In this document: positions 8,362-14,852 of the stretch, piece by piece
Numbering within the stretch: the first letter of the stretch is position 1
How the letters are laid out: every line of letters begins with the position of its first letter
Assembly (NCBI GenBank): GCA_002391525.1
Contig: DGFE01000038.1
Location: 1 to 14,852, forward strand
Source: Competibacteraceae bacterium UBA3908
GTDB lineage: Bacteria > Pseudomonadota > Gammaproteobacteria > Competibacterales > Competibacteraceae
Direction: 5' to 3'
Length of the DNA stretch: 14,852 nucleotides
Made by a program: the position numbers and the translations under genes
Notes under the pieces: model-generated
Database searches by the model: none
Seen by the model: only the letters and a program-made list of their open reading frames with translations
Told to the model about the DNA's origin: nothing

Positions 8362-9402
8362 TCACGATTTTTCGACCGCCTTGTCTCGAATTTCCCCGCG
8401 TCGCCACCGTTCCAGATAGAACGTCAGCCCCAGCGCGCCACTGCCGGCGATCAGGAGGCTGAGCGGCAATCCCAGATCGTCGGCCAGGTGAGCGAAGTAC
8501 AGCGTGTAAATCTGAATCACCAGAAACGTCGCGCCATAGCCGGTCAACATCCGCATCGCCAGCCGCGCGCCCAGCCCGATCAGTGTAACGTTCAATCCCG
8601 CCCACAGCCCGTTGAACAGCGACAGTTCAGCCACGCCGGACAGATGCCAGCGATGGGTTTCCAGATCGAAATTGCCGAACAGCGACAACAGCCACAGCGC
8701 CATTTCCGCGAAGAACAACCCGCTGGACAGCCAGACCTTGAAAAATCCCCGATACGGCGCCAGCGGTCCGCGTTCGCTCTGCTGATGGATGACCGCGATG
8801 GTGATGATCGCCGCCGCCGCCATCAGGAATCGCAACGGGTAACTCATTCCGAACCAGTAGGCGCCCCAGCCGGAGGCGTAGCCGGTAAAGCCGCCGAACC
8901 AGCAGAAAAACACCACGGCGCTCAAGGTCAGCAGCAGCGCGTTGCGCAGCGCGTAGCTCAGGCCGAGCAACAGCAGCAGATCGATCAACAGCAGCGCCGG
9001 CCAGTTGCCGGAACCGGTCGAGTAGATCGTTCCCAGCGTGAAGGTCAGGCCGATCAGCAACAACCCGCCCAGCAGTTCCAGGCTCAGGGCGGTCCAGACC
9101 AGACCGGGACGGGTGCGCTTGAGCCATCGCGCGCCGCCGAGACTGGCGAACAGCGCCACGCCCAGCAGCGCCGCCAGCTTGGTCAGGGTGAAGTCGAACA
9201 GCGTCCGACCAAGAATCGCCAACCCGGCCATGACGCTGATTGCCCCGAAAATCAGGAACCAGCGCCCCAGCGAACGCCAGTCCCAGCCTTGGGTCGGATA
9301 GCGTTCGCGCAAGTGTCCGTAGGTCGCCTCGCTCAGCAAACCCTCGCGCAACAGTTCGTCCAGCTCCCGGCGGACGCGACGGTTGCGGGACACCGGGTTC
9401 AT
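8362..9402 (-). CDS. DUF2157-like polytopic membrane protein (second of tandem pair)
   Basis: This 346-residue integral membrane protein has unknown function. About 45 soluble N-terminal residues carry the DUF2157-type helix pair (RRELDELLREGLLSEATYGH), followed by roughly ten hydrophobic segments, beginning at FLIFGAISVMAGLAILG and ending near SLLIAGSGALGLTFYL, and a short basic tail. The ATG at 9402 is preferred because it overlaps the upstream stop as ATGA. A start 11 codons further upstream (MAPFPRPGATP) is possible but would overlap the upstream gene more. The C-terminal block (IYTLYFAHLADDLG... FYLERWRR) resembles the matching block of the upstream gene, so the two look like tandem paralogs. 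No catalytic motif is recognisable. In other genomes DUF2157 proteins often occur with DUF4401 and GDYXXLXY proteins, neither of which is evident here. Confidence 0.85.
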   Translation of the reverse strand: MNPVSRNRRVRRELDELLREGLLSEATYGHLRERYPTQGWDWRSLGRWFLIFGAISVMAGLAILGRTLFDFTLTKLAALLGVALFASLGGARWLKRTRPGLVWTALSLELLGGLLLIGLTFTLGTIYSTGSGNWPALLLIDLLLLLGLSYALRNALLLTLSAVVFFCWFGGFTGYASGWGAYWFGMSYPLRFLMAAAAIITIAVIHQQSERGPLAPYRGFFKVWLSSGLFFAEMALWLLSLFGNFDLETHRWHLSGVAELSLFNGLWAGLNVTLIGLGARLAMRMLTGYGATFLVIQIYTLYFAHLADDLGLPLSLLIAGSGALGLTFYLERWRRGEIRDKAVEKS

Positions 9403-10388
9403 GGGCGTTGCTCCGGGACGCGGGAAAGGCGCCAACGTTCGCAGGCATAACCGAACGCCATCGCCAGCGCGCCGCCGAGCAGGAAGAACAGGCCGAGCGA
9501 CAGCCGATCCCAGAAGTGCTCGAAGAAGCGGGTGTACAGGTCAATCGCCAGAAACACGATGCCGAAGCCGGTAAAGCGGGCGTCGTGCAATCGGGCGCCC
9601 GCGACGATCTGGGCGATACCGGCGGCGGTGAAGGTCAGCACCCAGTCCAGCGATCCGCGCGGCAGGGTGAGGAACCACAGCGACAGATTCAGATACAGCA
9701 GGCCGAAGATCAGATACAACCCTCCGAAGCCAATACAGCGCCGCAAGGAGCCAGTTTCCAGCCGCCGCTCGTGCCAGACGCCCAGGACAATCACAGCCAA
9801 TGCGATGACCGCCATCAGTTTCGGATCTTGAATGTCGGCGAAATAGGCGCCGTGTCCGCCGTAAGCGTGCCAGGCGCCCAAACCGTGGAAAAACAGCAGC
9901 AGCGCCAACAGCAGTGGCCAGCGCAGGCGGTAGCGATAGGCGGTCAGCGCGCCGAGCACGCCGGTCAGCAGCATGAGGGTAGGAATGGTTTGTCCTTCGG
10001 GTTCGCCGCCCAGGGCGATGTGCAACAGCACGAACGTTCCGAACGCCGCCGCCAGACTGGCGGTGATCAGCGCCGCGCCGGTGTAGGGATGCAGCCGGCG
10101 TGGATCGGTCGCCATCCGCACTCCAAAGTACCACAGACCCGCGCCGACTCCGCCCAGCAGCACCGCCGCCACGCCGGCCGATTCCGAGATGACGGCGATA
10201 AAAGCCAGTACCGCCAATCCCAGCTGCAAAATGGCGAACAGCCCCAGCCATTTCAGCACTGCAGCCAGAAATTCGCCGCGCCGTGCGTAGCGTCCGAGCA
10301 ACACTTCCAGCAGGGGGCGGTCGATCAAGCCCTGCTGGTGCCAGTCGGTCGCTTCGCGGGTCAACAGATCATGGGTGATGGGGCGCAT
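9399..10388 (-). CDS. DUF2157-like polytopic membrane protein (first of tandem pair)
   Basis: This 329-residue membrane protein of unknown function is the first gene of the minus-strand run. It has a soluble N-terminus of about 40 residues (LLTREATDWHQQGLIDRPLL, the DUF2157-like 'GLID' helix pair) and then eight to ten hydrophobic segments, starting at FLAAVLKWLGLFAILQLGLA and ending at LGLFFLLGGALAMAFGYACE. The C-terminal block DLYTRFFEHFWDRLSLGLFF...ACERWRL parallels the downstream paralog. The start is the ATG at 10388. It is preceded by a C-rich stretch with only a weak GGAA motif, so initiation strength is uncertain. Its stop overlaps the next start by four bases (ATGA), indicating translational coupling. 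An AT-rich block 22-50 bp upstream is the best promoter candidate. The role is not inferable from sequence alone. Confidence 0.85.
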   Translation of the reverse strand: MRPITHDLLTREATDWHQQGLIDRPLLEVLLGRYARRGEFLAAVLKWLGLFAILQLGLAVLAFIAVISESAGVAAVLLGGVGAGLWYFGVRMATDPRRLHPYTGAALITASLAAAFGTFVLLHIALGGEPEGQTIPTLMLLTGVLGALTAYRYRLRWPLLLALLLFFHGLGAWHAYGGHGAYFADIQDPKLMAVIALAVIVLGVWHERRLETGSLRRCIGFGGLYLIFGLLYLNLSLWFLTLPRGSLDWVLTFTAAGIAQIVAGARLHDARFTGFGIVFLAIDLYTRFFEHFWDRLSLGLFFLLGGALAMAFGYACERWRLSRVPEQRP

Positions 10389-10603
10389 GGAGGGGGTTCC
10401 GGAAAAGATGGATATTTATATAGTGGATCCGTATATACATGCTACCAGTCATAAGATACGTCCGATCCGCGCCATTCAGGTGCTTTGATCCTCTTTTCTT
10501 GATTTCCAGAGCGTCGACCGGCCTGAGTTCGGCGATGGGAAACGCTGGTGGTCCACATCGCGTAAACTGACCGGATCCCCCGACCTTTGGAGAACCCCGC
10601 CGC
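10389..10603. other. Divergent intergenic region with AT-rich patch
   Basis: These 215 bp separate divergent genes. Near the leftward gene, 10411-10437 is strikingly AT-rich for this window: two TATATA blocks (10417-10422 and 10432-10437) lie either side of a GGATCC palindrome. A minus-strand TATAAA (10420-10415) could be a -10 box for the DUF2157 pair, but I see no good -35. A plus-strand 43-codon frame (10439-10570) is open, with no ribosome-binding site, and is probably not a gene. The plus-strand gene has a GGAG at 10589-10592, 11 bases before its ATG. I find no convincing sigma-70 promoter for it, and no terminator. Confidence 0.6.
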
Positions 10604-12487
10604 ATGGCCCATGACAACGAATTCACCCTGTTGAAGGAGCGGCGGTTCCTGCCGTTCTTCATCACTCAATTTTTGGGCGCGTTCAATGACAACGTATTCA
10701 AAAACGCCCTGATCATTCTGATCGCGTTTCAGGCGGCGGCGACCGATCCCGCCCGGGCCAACACCTTGATCAACCTCAGTGCCGGTCTGTTCGTGCTGCC
10801 GTTCTTCCTGTTTTCGGCGACCGCCGGGCAACTGTCCGACAAGTACGAAAAGTCGCGCTACATCCGCTGGGTCAAGCTGCTGGAAATCGTCATCATGACC
10901 GGCGCCGCAGTCGGATTCGTGACGGGCAACACCCTGTTGCTGATCGCGTTGCTGTTCCTGATGGGTTTTCAGTCCACGCTGTTCGGGCCGGCCAAGTACA
11001 GCATTCTGCCGCAACATCTGAAACCGGAGGAACTGGTCGGCGGCAACGCCTGGATCGAGATGGCGACCAATCTCGCCATCCTGCTGGGGACCATGCTGGG
11101 CGGTATTCTGATCGCGCAACGGCATGGCTCGCGCTGGGTCGCCGGCGCGGTGGTCATGCTGGCCGTGCTCGGTTATCTCAGCAGCCGGGCGATTCCAGTA
11201 GCCCCGCCCGCCGCGCCGGACCTCAAAATCAACTGGAATCCGGTTACCGAAACCTGGCGCATTCTCCAGTTCGCTTATCGGAACAAAACCGTCTTCCAGT
11301 CCATTCTCGGCATTTCCTGGTTCTGGTTCCTGGGCAGCGTCTATCTGGCGCAACTGCCCAATTTCACCAAGCTGACGCTGCACGGCGATGAACATGTGGT
11401 GACCCTGTTGCTGACGCTGTTCGCCGTCGGCATCGGTATCGGTTCGCTGCTGTGCGAGCGGCTGTCCGGGCGCATGGTGGAAATCGGCCTGGTGCCGTTC
11501 GGCGCCATCGGTCTGACCGTGTTCGGGGTGGATCTCTTCTTTGCCACGCCGGCGCCGCCGACGGGCGAGGCATTGCAGGGGGTGTGGGCTTTCCTGGGGC
11601 AACCGGGCAGTTGGCGGGTGGTGGCCGACATCGTGCTGATCGGTGCGTTCGGGGGCATCTTCATCGTGCCGCTGTACGCCCTGGTGCAACAGCGCAGCGA
11701 GCCGAGTCATCTGTCGCGGGTCATCGCCGGCAACAACGTTCTCAACGCCATCTTCATGGTGGCGGCGGCCCTGATCGCCATCGCGATGCTGGATCAGGGA
11801 TTGAGCATCCCGCAGTTGCTGCTGGTGATGGCGATTTTCAACGCGGCGGTCGCAGTCTACATCTTCACCCTGGTTCCCGAATTCCTGATGCGTTTCATCG
11901 TCTGGATTCTGGTGAACATCGTATACCGGCTGAAGACGCGGGGTTTGGAGCATATTCCCGACCAGGGACCGGCGGTGGTGGTGTGCAACCACGTCAGCTA
12001 CATGGATGCGCTGGTGGTGATCGGCTGTTGCCGGCGCCCGGTCCGCTTCGTGATGGATCATCGGATTTTCAGGATTCCGGTGTTGAATTTCGTGTTCCGC
12101 ACCGCCGGCGCGATTCCCATCGCCCCGGCGCGGGAGAATCCCGAAATCCTGGAGCGAGCCTACGACCAGGTGGCCCGTTATCTGGAAGAAGGCGAGGTGG
12201 TGGGCATCTTCCCGGAAGGGCGGCTGACCGCGGATGGCGAGATCGGGCCGTTCAAGACCGGTATCGAGCGCATCATCCAACGCACGCCGGCGCCGGTGGT
12301 GCCGATGGCGCTGCGCGGCATGTGGGGCAGCTTCTTCAGCCGCCGCCATGGCAAGGCGATGAGTCACTTTCCGCGCCGGTTCTGGTCGCGGATCGAGCTG
12401 GCGGTCGGCGAGCCGGTGCCGTCGGAACGGGCGACCTCGGCGGTGTTGCGCGAGCAGGTTGTGGCCCTGCGGGGCGATTGGCGGTGA
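10604..12487 (+). CDS. LplT-like MFS transporter fused to PlsC acyltransferase
   Basis: This 627-residue two-domain inner-membrane protein has an N-terminal region (about 15-425) that is a Major Facilitator domain with about 12 hydrophobic segments. Its LplT-like features are FLGAFNDNVFKNAL near the start, the LSDKYEKSR loop and GPAKYSILPQ. The C-terminal region (about 440-627) is a PlsC/LPLAT acyltransferase with NHVSYMD at 462-468 (catalytic H463 and D468), FPEGR at 536-540 and VPMALRG at 566-572. In E. coli, LplT flips lysophospholipids inward and Aas re-acylates them; here transport and acyltransfer are on one chain, so lysophospholipid salvage is the best inference. The acyl-ACP synthetase (AMP-binding) domain of Aas and of three-domain fusions is absent, so the acyl donor must come from elsewhere. 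The start MAHDNEFTLLKERRFLPFF is family-like. A DUF4124-like gene follows after 15 bp. Confidence 0.93.
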   Translation: MAHDNEFTLLKERRFLPFFITQFLGAFNDNVFKNALIILIAFQAAATDPARANTLINLSAGLFVLPFFLFSATAGQLSDKYEKSRYIRWVKLLEIVIMTGAAVGFVTGNTLLLIALLFLMGFQSTLFGPAKYSILPQHLKPEELVGGNAWIEMATNLAILLGTMLGGILIAQRHGSRWVAGAVVMLAVLGYLSSRAIPVAPPAAPDLKINWNPVTETWRILQFAYRNKTVFQSILGISWFWFLGSVYLAQLPNFTKLTLHGDEHVVTLLLTLFAVGIGIGSLLCERLSGRMVEIGLVPFGAIGLTVFGVDLFFATPAPPTGEALQGVWAFLGQPGSWRVVADIVLIGAFGGIFIVPLYALVQQRSEPSHLSRVIAGNNVLNAIFMVAAALIAIAMLDQGLSIPQLLLVMAIFNAAVAVYIFTLVPEFLMRFIVWILVNIVYRLKTRGLEHIPDQGPAVVVCNHVSYMDALVVIGCCRRPVRFVMDHRIFRIPVLNFVFRTAGAIPIAPARENPEILERAYDQVARYLEEGEVVGIFPEGRLTADGEIGPFKTGIERIIQRTPAPVVPMALRGMWGSFFSRRHGKAMSHFPRRFWSRIELAVGEPVPSERATSAVLREQVVALRGDWR

Positions 12488-12489
12488 GA

Positions 12490-12495
12490 AAGGAG
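12490..12495 (+). promoter_or_regulatory. Ribosome-binding site for the DUF4124-like gene
   Basis: AAGGAG lies just after the acyltransferase stop and seven bases before the ATG at 12503. This strong site fixes that start rather than the in-frame Met codon 31 (12593), and it indicates translation from the same transcript as the upstream gene. Confidence 0.85.
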
Positions 12496-12502
12496 AGGCG
12501 TT

Positions 12503-12838
12503 ATGCGGCGTGGCGATGTGAATGCGCTTGGTCGTGATGCGCGCCGGCGTTCGAGTCCGGCTCGGCGGTGGCGGCAGGCCGGCAGGGCGCCGATGTGGCT
12601 GTTGATCGGACTGGGGATGCTGGGCGGGCTGGTGTTGTACTGGTACACCACGCCGCAAAGCGTACCGTCCTGGGTGCGCGGCTGGCTGCCCAGCTTGCCG
12701 GAGTATACCGGGCCGCTTTACCGCTGGCGCGACGAGCAGGGCCGCGAACGGATTACCGACAAACCGCCCAGGGGCCGGCCCTACGAAACCGTCACTTACC
12801 GGGCCGATGCCAACGTGCTGCCGCCCGAAGGAAAATAG
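12503..12838 (+). CDS. Small membrane-anchored DUF4124-like protein
   Basis: This 111-residue protein has a very basic N-terminus (about 13 Lys/Arg residues in the first 28). One hydrophobic segment (residues 31-48, MWLLIGLGMLGGLVLYWY) follows, and then an exported segment. Residues 70-90 (GPLYRWRDEQGRERITDKPP) match the DUF4124 pattern 'YrW.De.G...%tD.PP', a short fold common in proteobacterial envelope proteins. Positive-inside topology would place the DUF4124 part in the periplasm. The arrangement is consistent with a second gene in the lipid-salvage transcription unit, since the gap from the MFS/PlsC stop is 15 bp. A functional link with phospholipid remodelling is only suggested by position. 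A strong hairpin lies 17 bp after the stop. Confidence 0.85.
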   Translation: MRRGDVNALGRDARRRSSPARRWRQAGRAPMWLLIGLGMLGGLVLYWYTTPQSVPSWVRGWLPSLPEYTGPLYRWRDEQGRERITDKPPRGRPYETVTYRADANVLPPEGK

Positions 12839-12855
12839 CCGCGCCCCAAACCAAT

Positions 12856-12880
12856 CGCCCCGGTCATCGTGACCGGGGCG
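12856..12880. terminator. Perfect 11-bp GC hairpin between convergent genes
   Basis: CGCCCCGGTCA, then a three-base loop TCG, then TGACCGGGGCG: a fully paired stem between the stops at 12838 (+) and 12917 (-). Neither side has a real U-tract; the minus strand has only a short T-containing run (ATTGGTTT). It is probably a bidirectional terminator or transcript-end stabiliser, weaker than a textbook intrinsic terminator. Confidence 0.65.
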
Positions 12881-12916
12881 GGGTGGTGGCGGGGTGCTCG
12901 ATTACACCCGAGCCGG

Positions 12917-13471
12917 TTACGGCGCGTCCTTCCTCGGTTGCTTGATCTGGGCGGCGAGTTTGTTCAGGTCCTCGACGCTCATCTTGTCGTCGTAAATACC
13001 GGCGCCAACCTGGATGTCGGGTTTAAACGAAACCTCGGCGCTGTGGACGAAGGAGATCTTGCGGGAAGCCTTGGCTTCGCCCGGTTTCGGCCACCAATAT
13101 TCGACCCAGCCGCCATCGCGGCTGGCGCCGACCTTGCACATTTCCTGGAACAGCAGCTTGTCCTTGTCATCCTTCATCTGCAGGATCGGTTTGCCGACCA
13201 TATCGGGTCGCAGTGGATGGGCGATCATCACGTTGTCCCGGCAGCTGTAGACGAACACATAGCTGTCCTTCCACACCCAGCGGGCGTCCTTGTTGTTGTT
13301 GAAGTCCGAGAAACCCGCCAGGCCCTTGTCCCGCAAATACTGGACGGCCTCATAAACCTTGGTGATCACTTCCTCGGGGGTGGCGGCGTTGGGGTCAGTG
13401 GACTGGCTGACGGCGGGCGCGGCGCCGAGGACCAGGGTCAGGCCGGCCAGAGCAAGCGTTGTTTTTCGCAT
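12917..13471 (-). CDS. Secreted Cache-domain protein
   Basis: This 184-residue protein has a signal peptide (MRKTTLALAGLTLVLGAAPA, cleavage probably near AVS/QS at about 23) and no later membrane segment, so it should be periplasmic. The mature part looks like a single Cache (sCache_2) sensory fold: a long helix (TPEEVITKVYEAVQYLRDKG), then strands with FVYSCRDNVMIAHPLRPDMV, GKPI and a GGWVEYWWPKPGE turn, ending in QVGAGIYDDK. This layout is shared with the small-ligand domains of chemoreceptors and sensor kinases, but there is no signalling output domain. Two cysteines (C77, C112) could form a disulfide. The AGGAGG six bases upstream of 13471 fixes this start; an earlier in-frame codon (13489) would place translation across that site. 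It follows satP by 48 bp and is likely co-transcribed, possibly as a carboxylate-binding partner (inference). Confidence 0.88.
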   Translation of the reverse strand: MRKTTLALAGLTLVLGAAPAVSQSTDPNAATPEEVITKVYEAVQYLRDKGLAGFSDFNNNKDARWVWKDSYVFVYSCRDNVMIAHPLRPDMVGKPILQMKDDKDKLLFQEMCKVGASRDGGWVEYWWPKPGEAKASRKISFVHSAEVSFKPDIQVGAGIYDDKMSVEDLNKLAAQIKQPRKDAP

Positions 13472-13477
13472 CTTTAT

Positions 13478-13483
13478 CCTCCT
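13478..13483 (-). promoter_or_regulatory. Consensus ribosome-binding site for the Cache gene
   Basis: AGGAGG on the minus strand, with a six-base spacer (ATAAAG) to the ATG at 13471. It is the strongest ribosome-binding site in the window and decides the start. It suggests that the Cache protein is made at a high level relative to its position as second gene. Confidence 0.9.
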
Positions 13484-13519
13484 AGACAATCGGTGATGAA
13501 TACGCGTGGGCCGAGCCGT

Positions 13520-14086
13520 TCAGGAAACCCAGGGCTTGCCCGCCGGCAAGATCTCTTTGCCGTAGATCTCGTTCAGGATGATGCGCGCCATCATGTACCA
13601 GGCCGCCAGCGCGCAGACCATCAGCTCGTAACCGGCCACCACGGTCAGACCCGGATAGCCGAAGTGCGCCAGATCGAGCAGGATGAAGCCGATCAGCAGG
13701 GTGGTGAAGGTGAAGGCCATGGCGCCGTGGATGCGCAGCGAGCCAATCCACAGGATCACCGTGAACAGGGTCCAGGCCACCAGGAACCAGCCGACATCCT
13801 CGGTGCCGGCCTTGAACAGTTCGTACTTGTTGCCGATCAACATCAGGCACAAGGCAATCCAGAACGCGCCGTAGGAGGTAAAGGCGCAGTAGCCGAAATT
13901 GTTGCCCGTCTTCATCTCCTGGAGGCCGGCGATCAGTTGCGCCGTTCCGCCGAACATCAATCCCAGCCAGACCACTGGCCCGATGCTGGGCATCCAGCCG
14001 ACGTTGTGAAATTGCAGGACCAGGGTGGTCAGACCGAAGCCAGCCAGGCCAACGACCGCCGGATTGCCAAGTTTTTGTTCTGCCAT
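13520..14086 (-). CDS. satP: Acetate/succinate transporter, GPR1/FUN34/YaaH (SatP) family
   Basis: This 188-residue inner-membrane protein has the same length as E. coli SatP (YaaH), which takes up acetate and succinate with protons. The family signature NPAVVGLAGF (residues 8-17) sits at the start of the first helix. FGGTAQLIAG (45-54) matches the second conserved block, and GNNFGYCAFTSYGAFW (61-76) matches the GNTFG...SYGSFW block. Six hydrophobic segments are visible. The ATG at 14086 is chosen because MAEQKLGNPA resembles the E. coli MGNTKLANPA start. An in-frame ATG at 14113 would add nine residues encoded by a duplicated ribosome-binding-site-like repeat. A sigma-70-like promoter lies about 100 bp upstream, and a Cache-domain gene follows. 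It probably supports acetate uptake at low concentration. Transport of other short acids cannot be excluded. Confidence 0.95.
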   Translation of the reverse strand: MAEQKLGNPAVVGLAGFGLTTLVLQFHNVGWMPSIGPVVWLGLMFGGTAQLIAGLQEMKTGNNFGYCAFTSYGAFWIALCLMLIGNKYELFKAGTEDVGWFLVAWTLFTVILWIGSLRIHGAMAFTFTTLLIGFILLDLAHFGYPGLTVVAGYELMVCALAAWYMMARIILNEIYGKEILPAGKPWVS

Positions 14087-14089
14087 GTG

Positions 14090-14107
14090 TTTAACCTCTT
14101 TAACCTC
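14090..14107 (-). repeat. Duplicated 9-bp GAGGTTAAA ribosome-binding-site repeat before satP
   Basis: GAGGTTAAA occurs twice in perfect tandem on the minus strand, just upstream of the satP ATG at 14086. Either copy contains a GAGG that could pair with 16S rRNA: the near copy is about eight bases from the ATG at 14086. The far copy lies three bases after an alternative ATG at 14113, within what would be the extended coding region. Confidence 0.85.
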
Positions 14108-14138
14108 TCCCATTAGGATTGTTGGGCCACGGGTCCGC

Positions 14139-14203
14139 GATTTTCGGGAACTGAAGCAGCGGCGCCCCGAACAGCCTTTACCAATATAGGAGAGATTTTC
14201 GGG
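14139..14203. repeat. Pair of 10-bp direct repeats around the satP promoter
   Basis: GATTTTCGGG occurs at 14139-14148 and again at 14194-14203, with start points 55 bp apart. The second copy lies between the proposed -35 and -10 boxes of satP and the first lies downstream of them. This would suit an operator pair, but chance is possible for a single pair of 10-mers. Confidence 0.5.
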
Positions 14204-14210
14204 TTGTGAA
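14183..14210 (-). promoter_or_regulatory. Candidate sigma-70 promoter for satP
   Basis: On the minus strand TTCACA (14210-14205) and TATATT (14188-14183) are separated by 16 bases. Both are close to the TTGACA/TATAAT consensus. Transcription would begin near 14176, giving a leader of about 90 bases before satP. It is the clearest promoter I can see in the window. Confidence 0.55.
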
Positions 14211-14241
14211 GAAAGCAGGGAGCAATTTGCATGAAACCGCT

Positions 14242-14852
14242 TCAGCCTCCGTCTCGTCTCGCGGCCCGTTTGCGTTCGTGTTCCAGCAGCAGCTTCTTGC
14301 GCAGGCGGATGGATTTCGGCGTGACCTCGACCAGTTCGTCGGCGTCGATGAACTCCAGCGCCTGTTCCAGGCTCATCCGCACTGGCGGGGTGAGCAGGAT
14401 GTTCTCGTCCGAGCCGGCGGCGCGGATGTTGGTCAGCTGCTTGGCCTTGAGCGGGTTGACCACCAGATCGTTGTCACGGGAGTGGATGCCGACGATCATC
14501 CCCTCGTAGACCTCGTCGCCGGGACCGACCATCAGCCGGCCCCGTTCCTGCAGGTTGAACAAGGCGTAGGCCAGCGCCTTGCCGGTGGCGTTGGCGATCA
14601 ACACCCCGTTGATCCGGGCGCCGATAGCGCCTTTTTTCACCGGCCCGTAGCGGTCGAACACGTGATAGAGCAGGCCGGTACCCGAGGTGGCGGTCAGAAA
14701 CTCGGTCTGGAAGCCGATCAGGCCGCGCGCCGGAATCCGGTAATCCAGCCGCACCCGGCCCTTGCCGTCGGGCTGCATGTCCAGCAATTCGCCGCGCCGG
14801 TCGCCGAGCTTTTCCATGATCGCGCCCTGGTGCTGTTCCTCGACATCGACGG
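14242..14852 (-). CDS. bipA: BipA/TypA ribosome-associated GTPase, C-terminal part
   Basis: This is the last 202 residues of a translational GTPase whose N-terminal GTPase, domain II and part of the following domain lie beyond the right edge. The visible part holds the end of the EF-G-like domain V (VDVEEQHQGAIMEKLGDRRG) and the BipA-specific C-terminal domain. Conserved blocks include GRVRLDYRIPARGLIGF, TATSGTGLLYHVF, YEGMIVGIHSRDNDLVVN, KQLTNIRAAGSDE and MSLEQALEFIDADELVEVTP, all closely matching E. coli BipA. BipA binds the 70S ribosome and aids 50S assembly and growth at low temperature or stress. An internal ATG at 14817 is not the start, because the frame stays open and conserved up to the window edge. 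The stop is followed by 155 bp before satP on the same strand, with no obvious terminator. Confidence 0.96.
   Translation of the reverse strand, partial: VDVEEQHQGAIMEKLGDRRGELLDMQPDGKGRVRLDYRIPARGLIGFQTEFLTATSGTGLLYHVFDRYGPVKKGAIGARINGVLIANATGKALAYALFNLQERGRLMVGPGDEVYEGMIVGIHSRDNDLVVNPLKAKQLTNIRAAGSDENILLTPPVRMSLEQALEFIDADELVEVTPKSIRLRKKLLLEHERKRAARRDGG

Noticed and set aside
8308..10454. Plus-strand open frames (8308-9450 and 9240-10454) opposite the DUF2157 pair
   Set aside because: Gln/Arg/Gly-rich low-complexity translations without recognisable domains. The minus strand has coherent transmembrane proteins with coupled starts.
10439..10570. Possible 43-codon plus-strand gene
   Set aside because: No ribosome-binding site, no recognised family, and the reverse frames are open too. 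It is kept only as part of the odd intergenic region.
10442..12658. 738-codon minus-strand open frame opposite the MFS/PlsC gene
   Set aside because: His/Gln/Arg-rich composition with no domain, mirroring the codon bias of the clearly conserved plus-strand gene.

Overview
The window is a GC-rich bacterial stretch with short intergenic gaps and tightly packed genes. The gene set (a YoaA/DinG-type Fe-S helicase behind a TPR gene, sbcDC, a LplT-like/PlsC fusion, SatP, BipA/TypA) and its resemblance to the E. coli proteins I can recall suggest a gammaproteobacterium. The EGRQ-repeat DUF2887/DUF4351 gene and an acetate transporter paired with a Cache protein would fit an environmental lineage such as the Competibacteraceae or purple sulfur bacteria relatives, but that placement is a guess. 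The first 19 bases are the Tn5 mosaic end used in Nextera libraries, so the left edge is a sequencing or assembly edge and not genome sequence.

Layout. Positions 20-2260 (+): the end of a TPR protein, then a complete YoaA-like XPD-family helicase. Positions 2299-10388 (-): a co-directional run of five genes, read from right to left. It starts with two tandem DUF2157-like polytopic membrane proteins joined by an ATGA overlap, then a DUF2887/DUF4351 PD-(D/E)XK-like protein with an in-frame 12-bp tandem repeat, then sbcD and sbcC, also joined by an ATGA overlap. Positions 10389-10603: a 215-bp intergenic region with an AT-rich patch. Positions 10604-12838 (+): an MFS (LplT-like)/PlsC acyltransferase fusion followed 15 bp later by a small membrane-anchored DUF4124-like protein. 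A perfect 11-bp GC hairpin at 12856-12880 separates these from the convergent genes. Positions 12917-14086 (-): satP (acetate/succinate uptake) followed by a secreted Cache-domain protein. Positions 14242-14852 (-): the C-terminal third of bipA/typA, running off the right edge.

Functional themes. YoaA and SbcCD both act on damaged or stalled replication structures, and the nuclease-like DUF2887 gene lies directly upstream of sbcD in the same direction. The MFS/PlsC fusion points to phospholipid re-acylation. The satP-Cache pair combines small-carboxylate transport with a likely periplasmic small-molecule sensing domain. No RNA genes, CRISPR arrays or complete mobile elements were seen. I do not see a convincing wholly new system. 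The most interesting points are the DUF2887-sbcDC linkage with its repeat tract and possible CTG start, the satP-Cache pair with repeats around its promoter, and the unexplained 10389-10603 interval.
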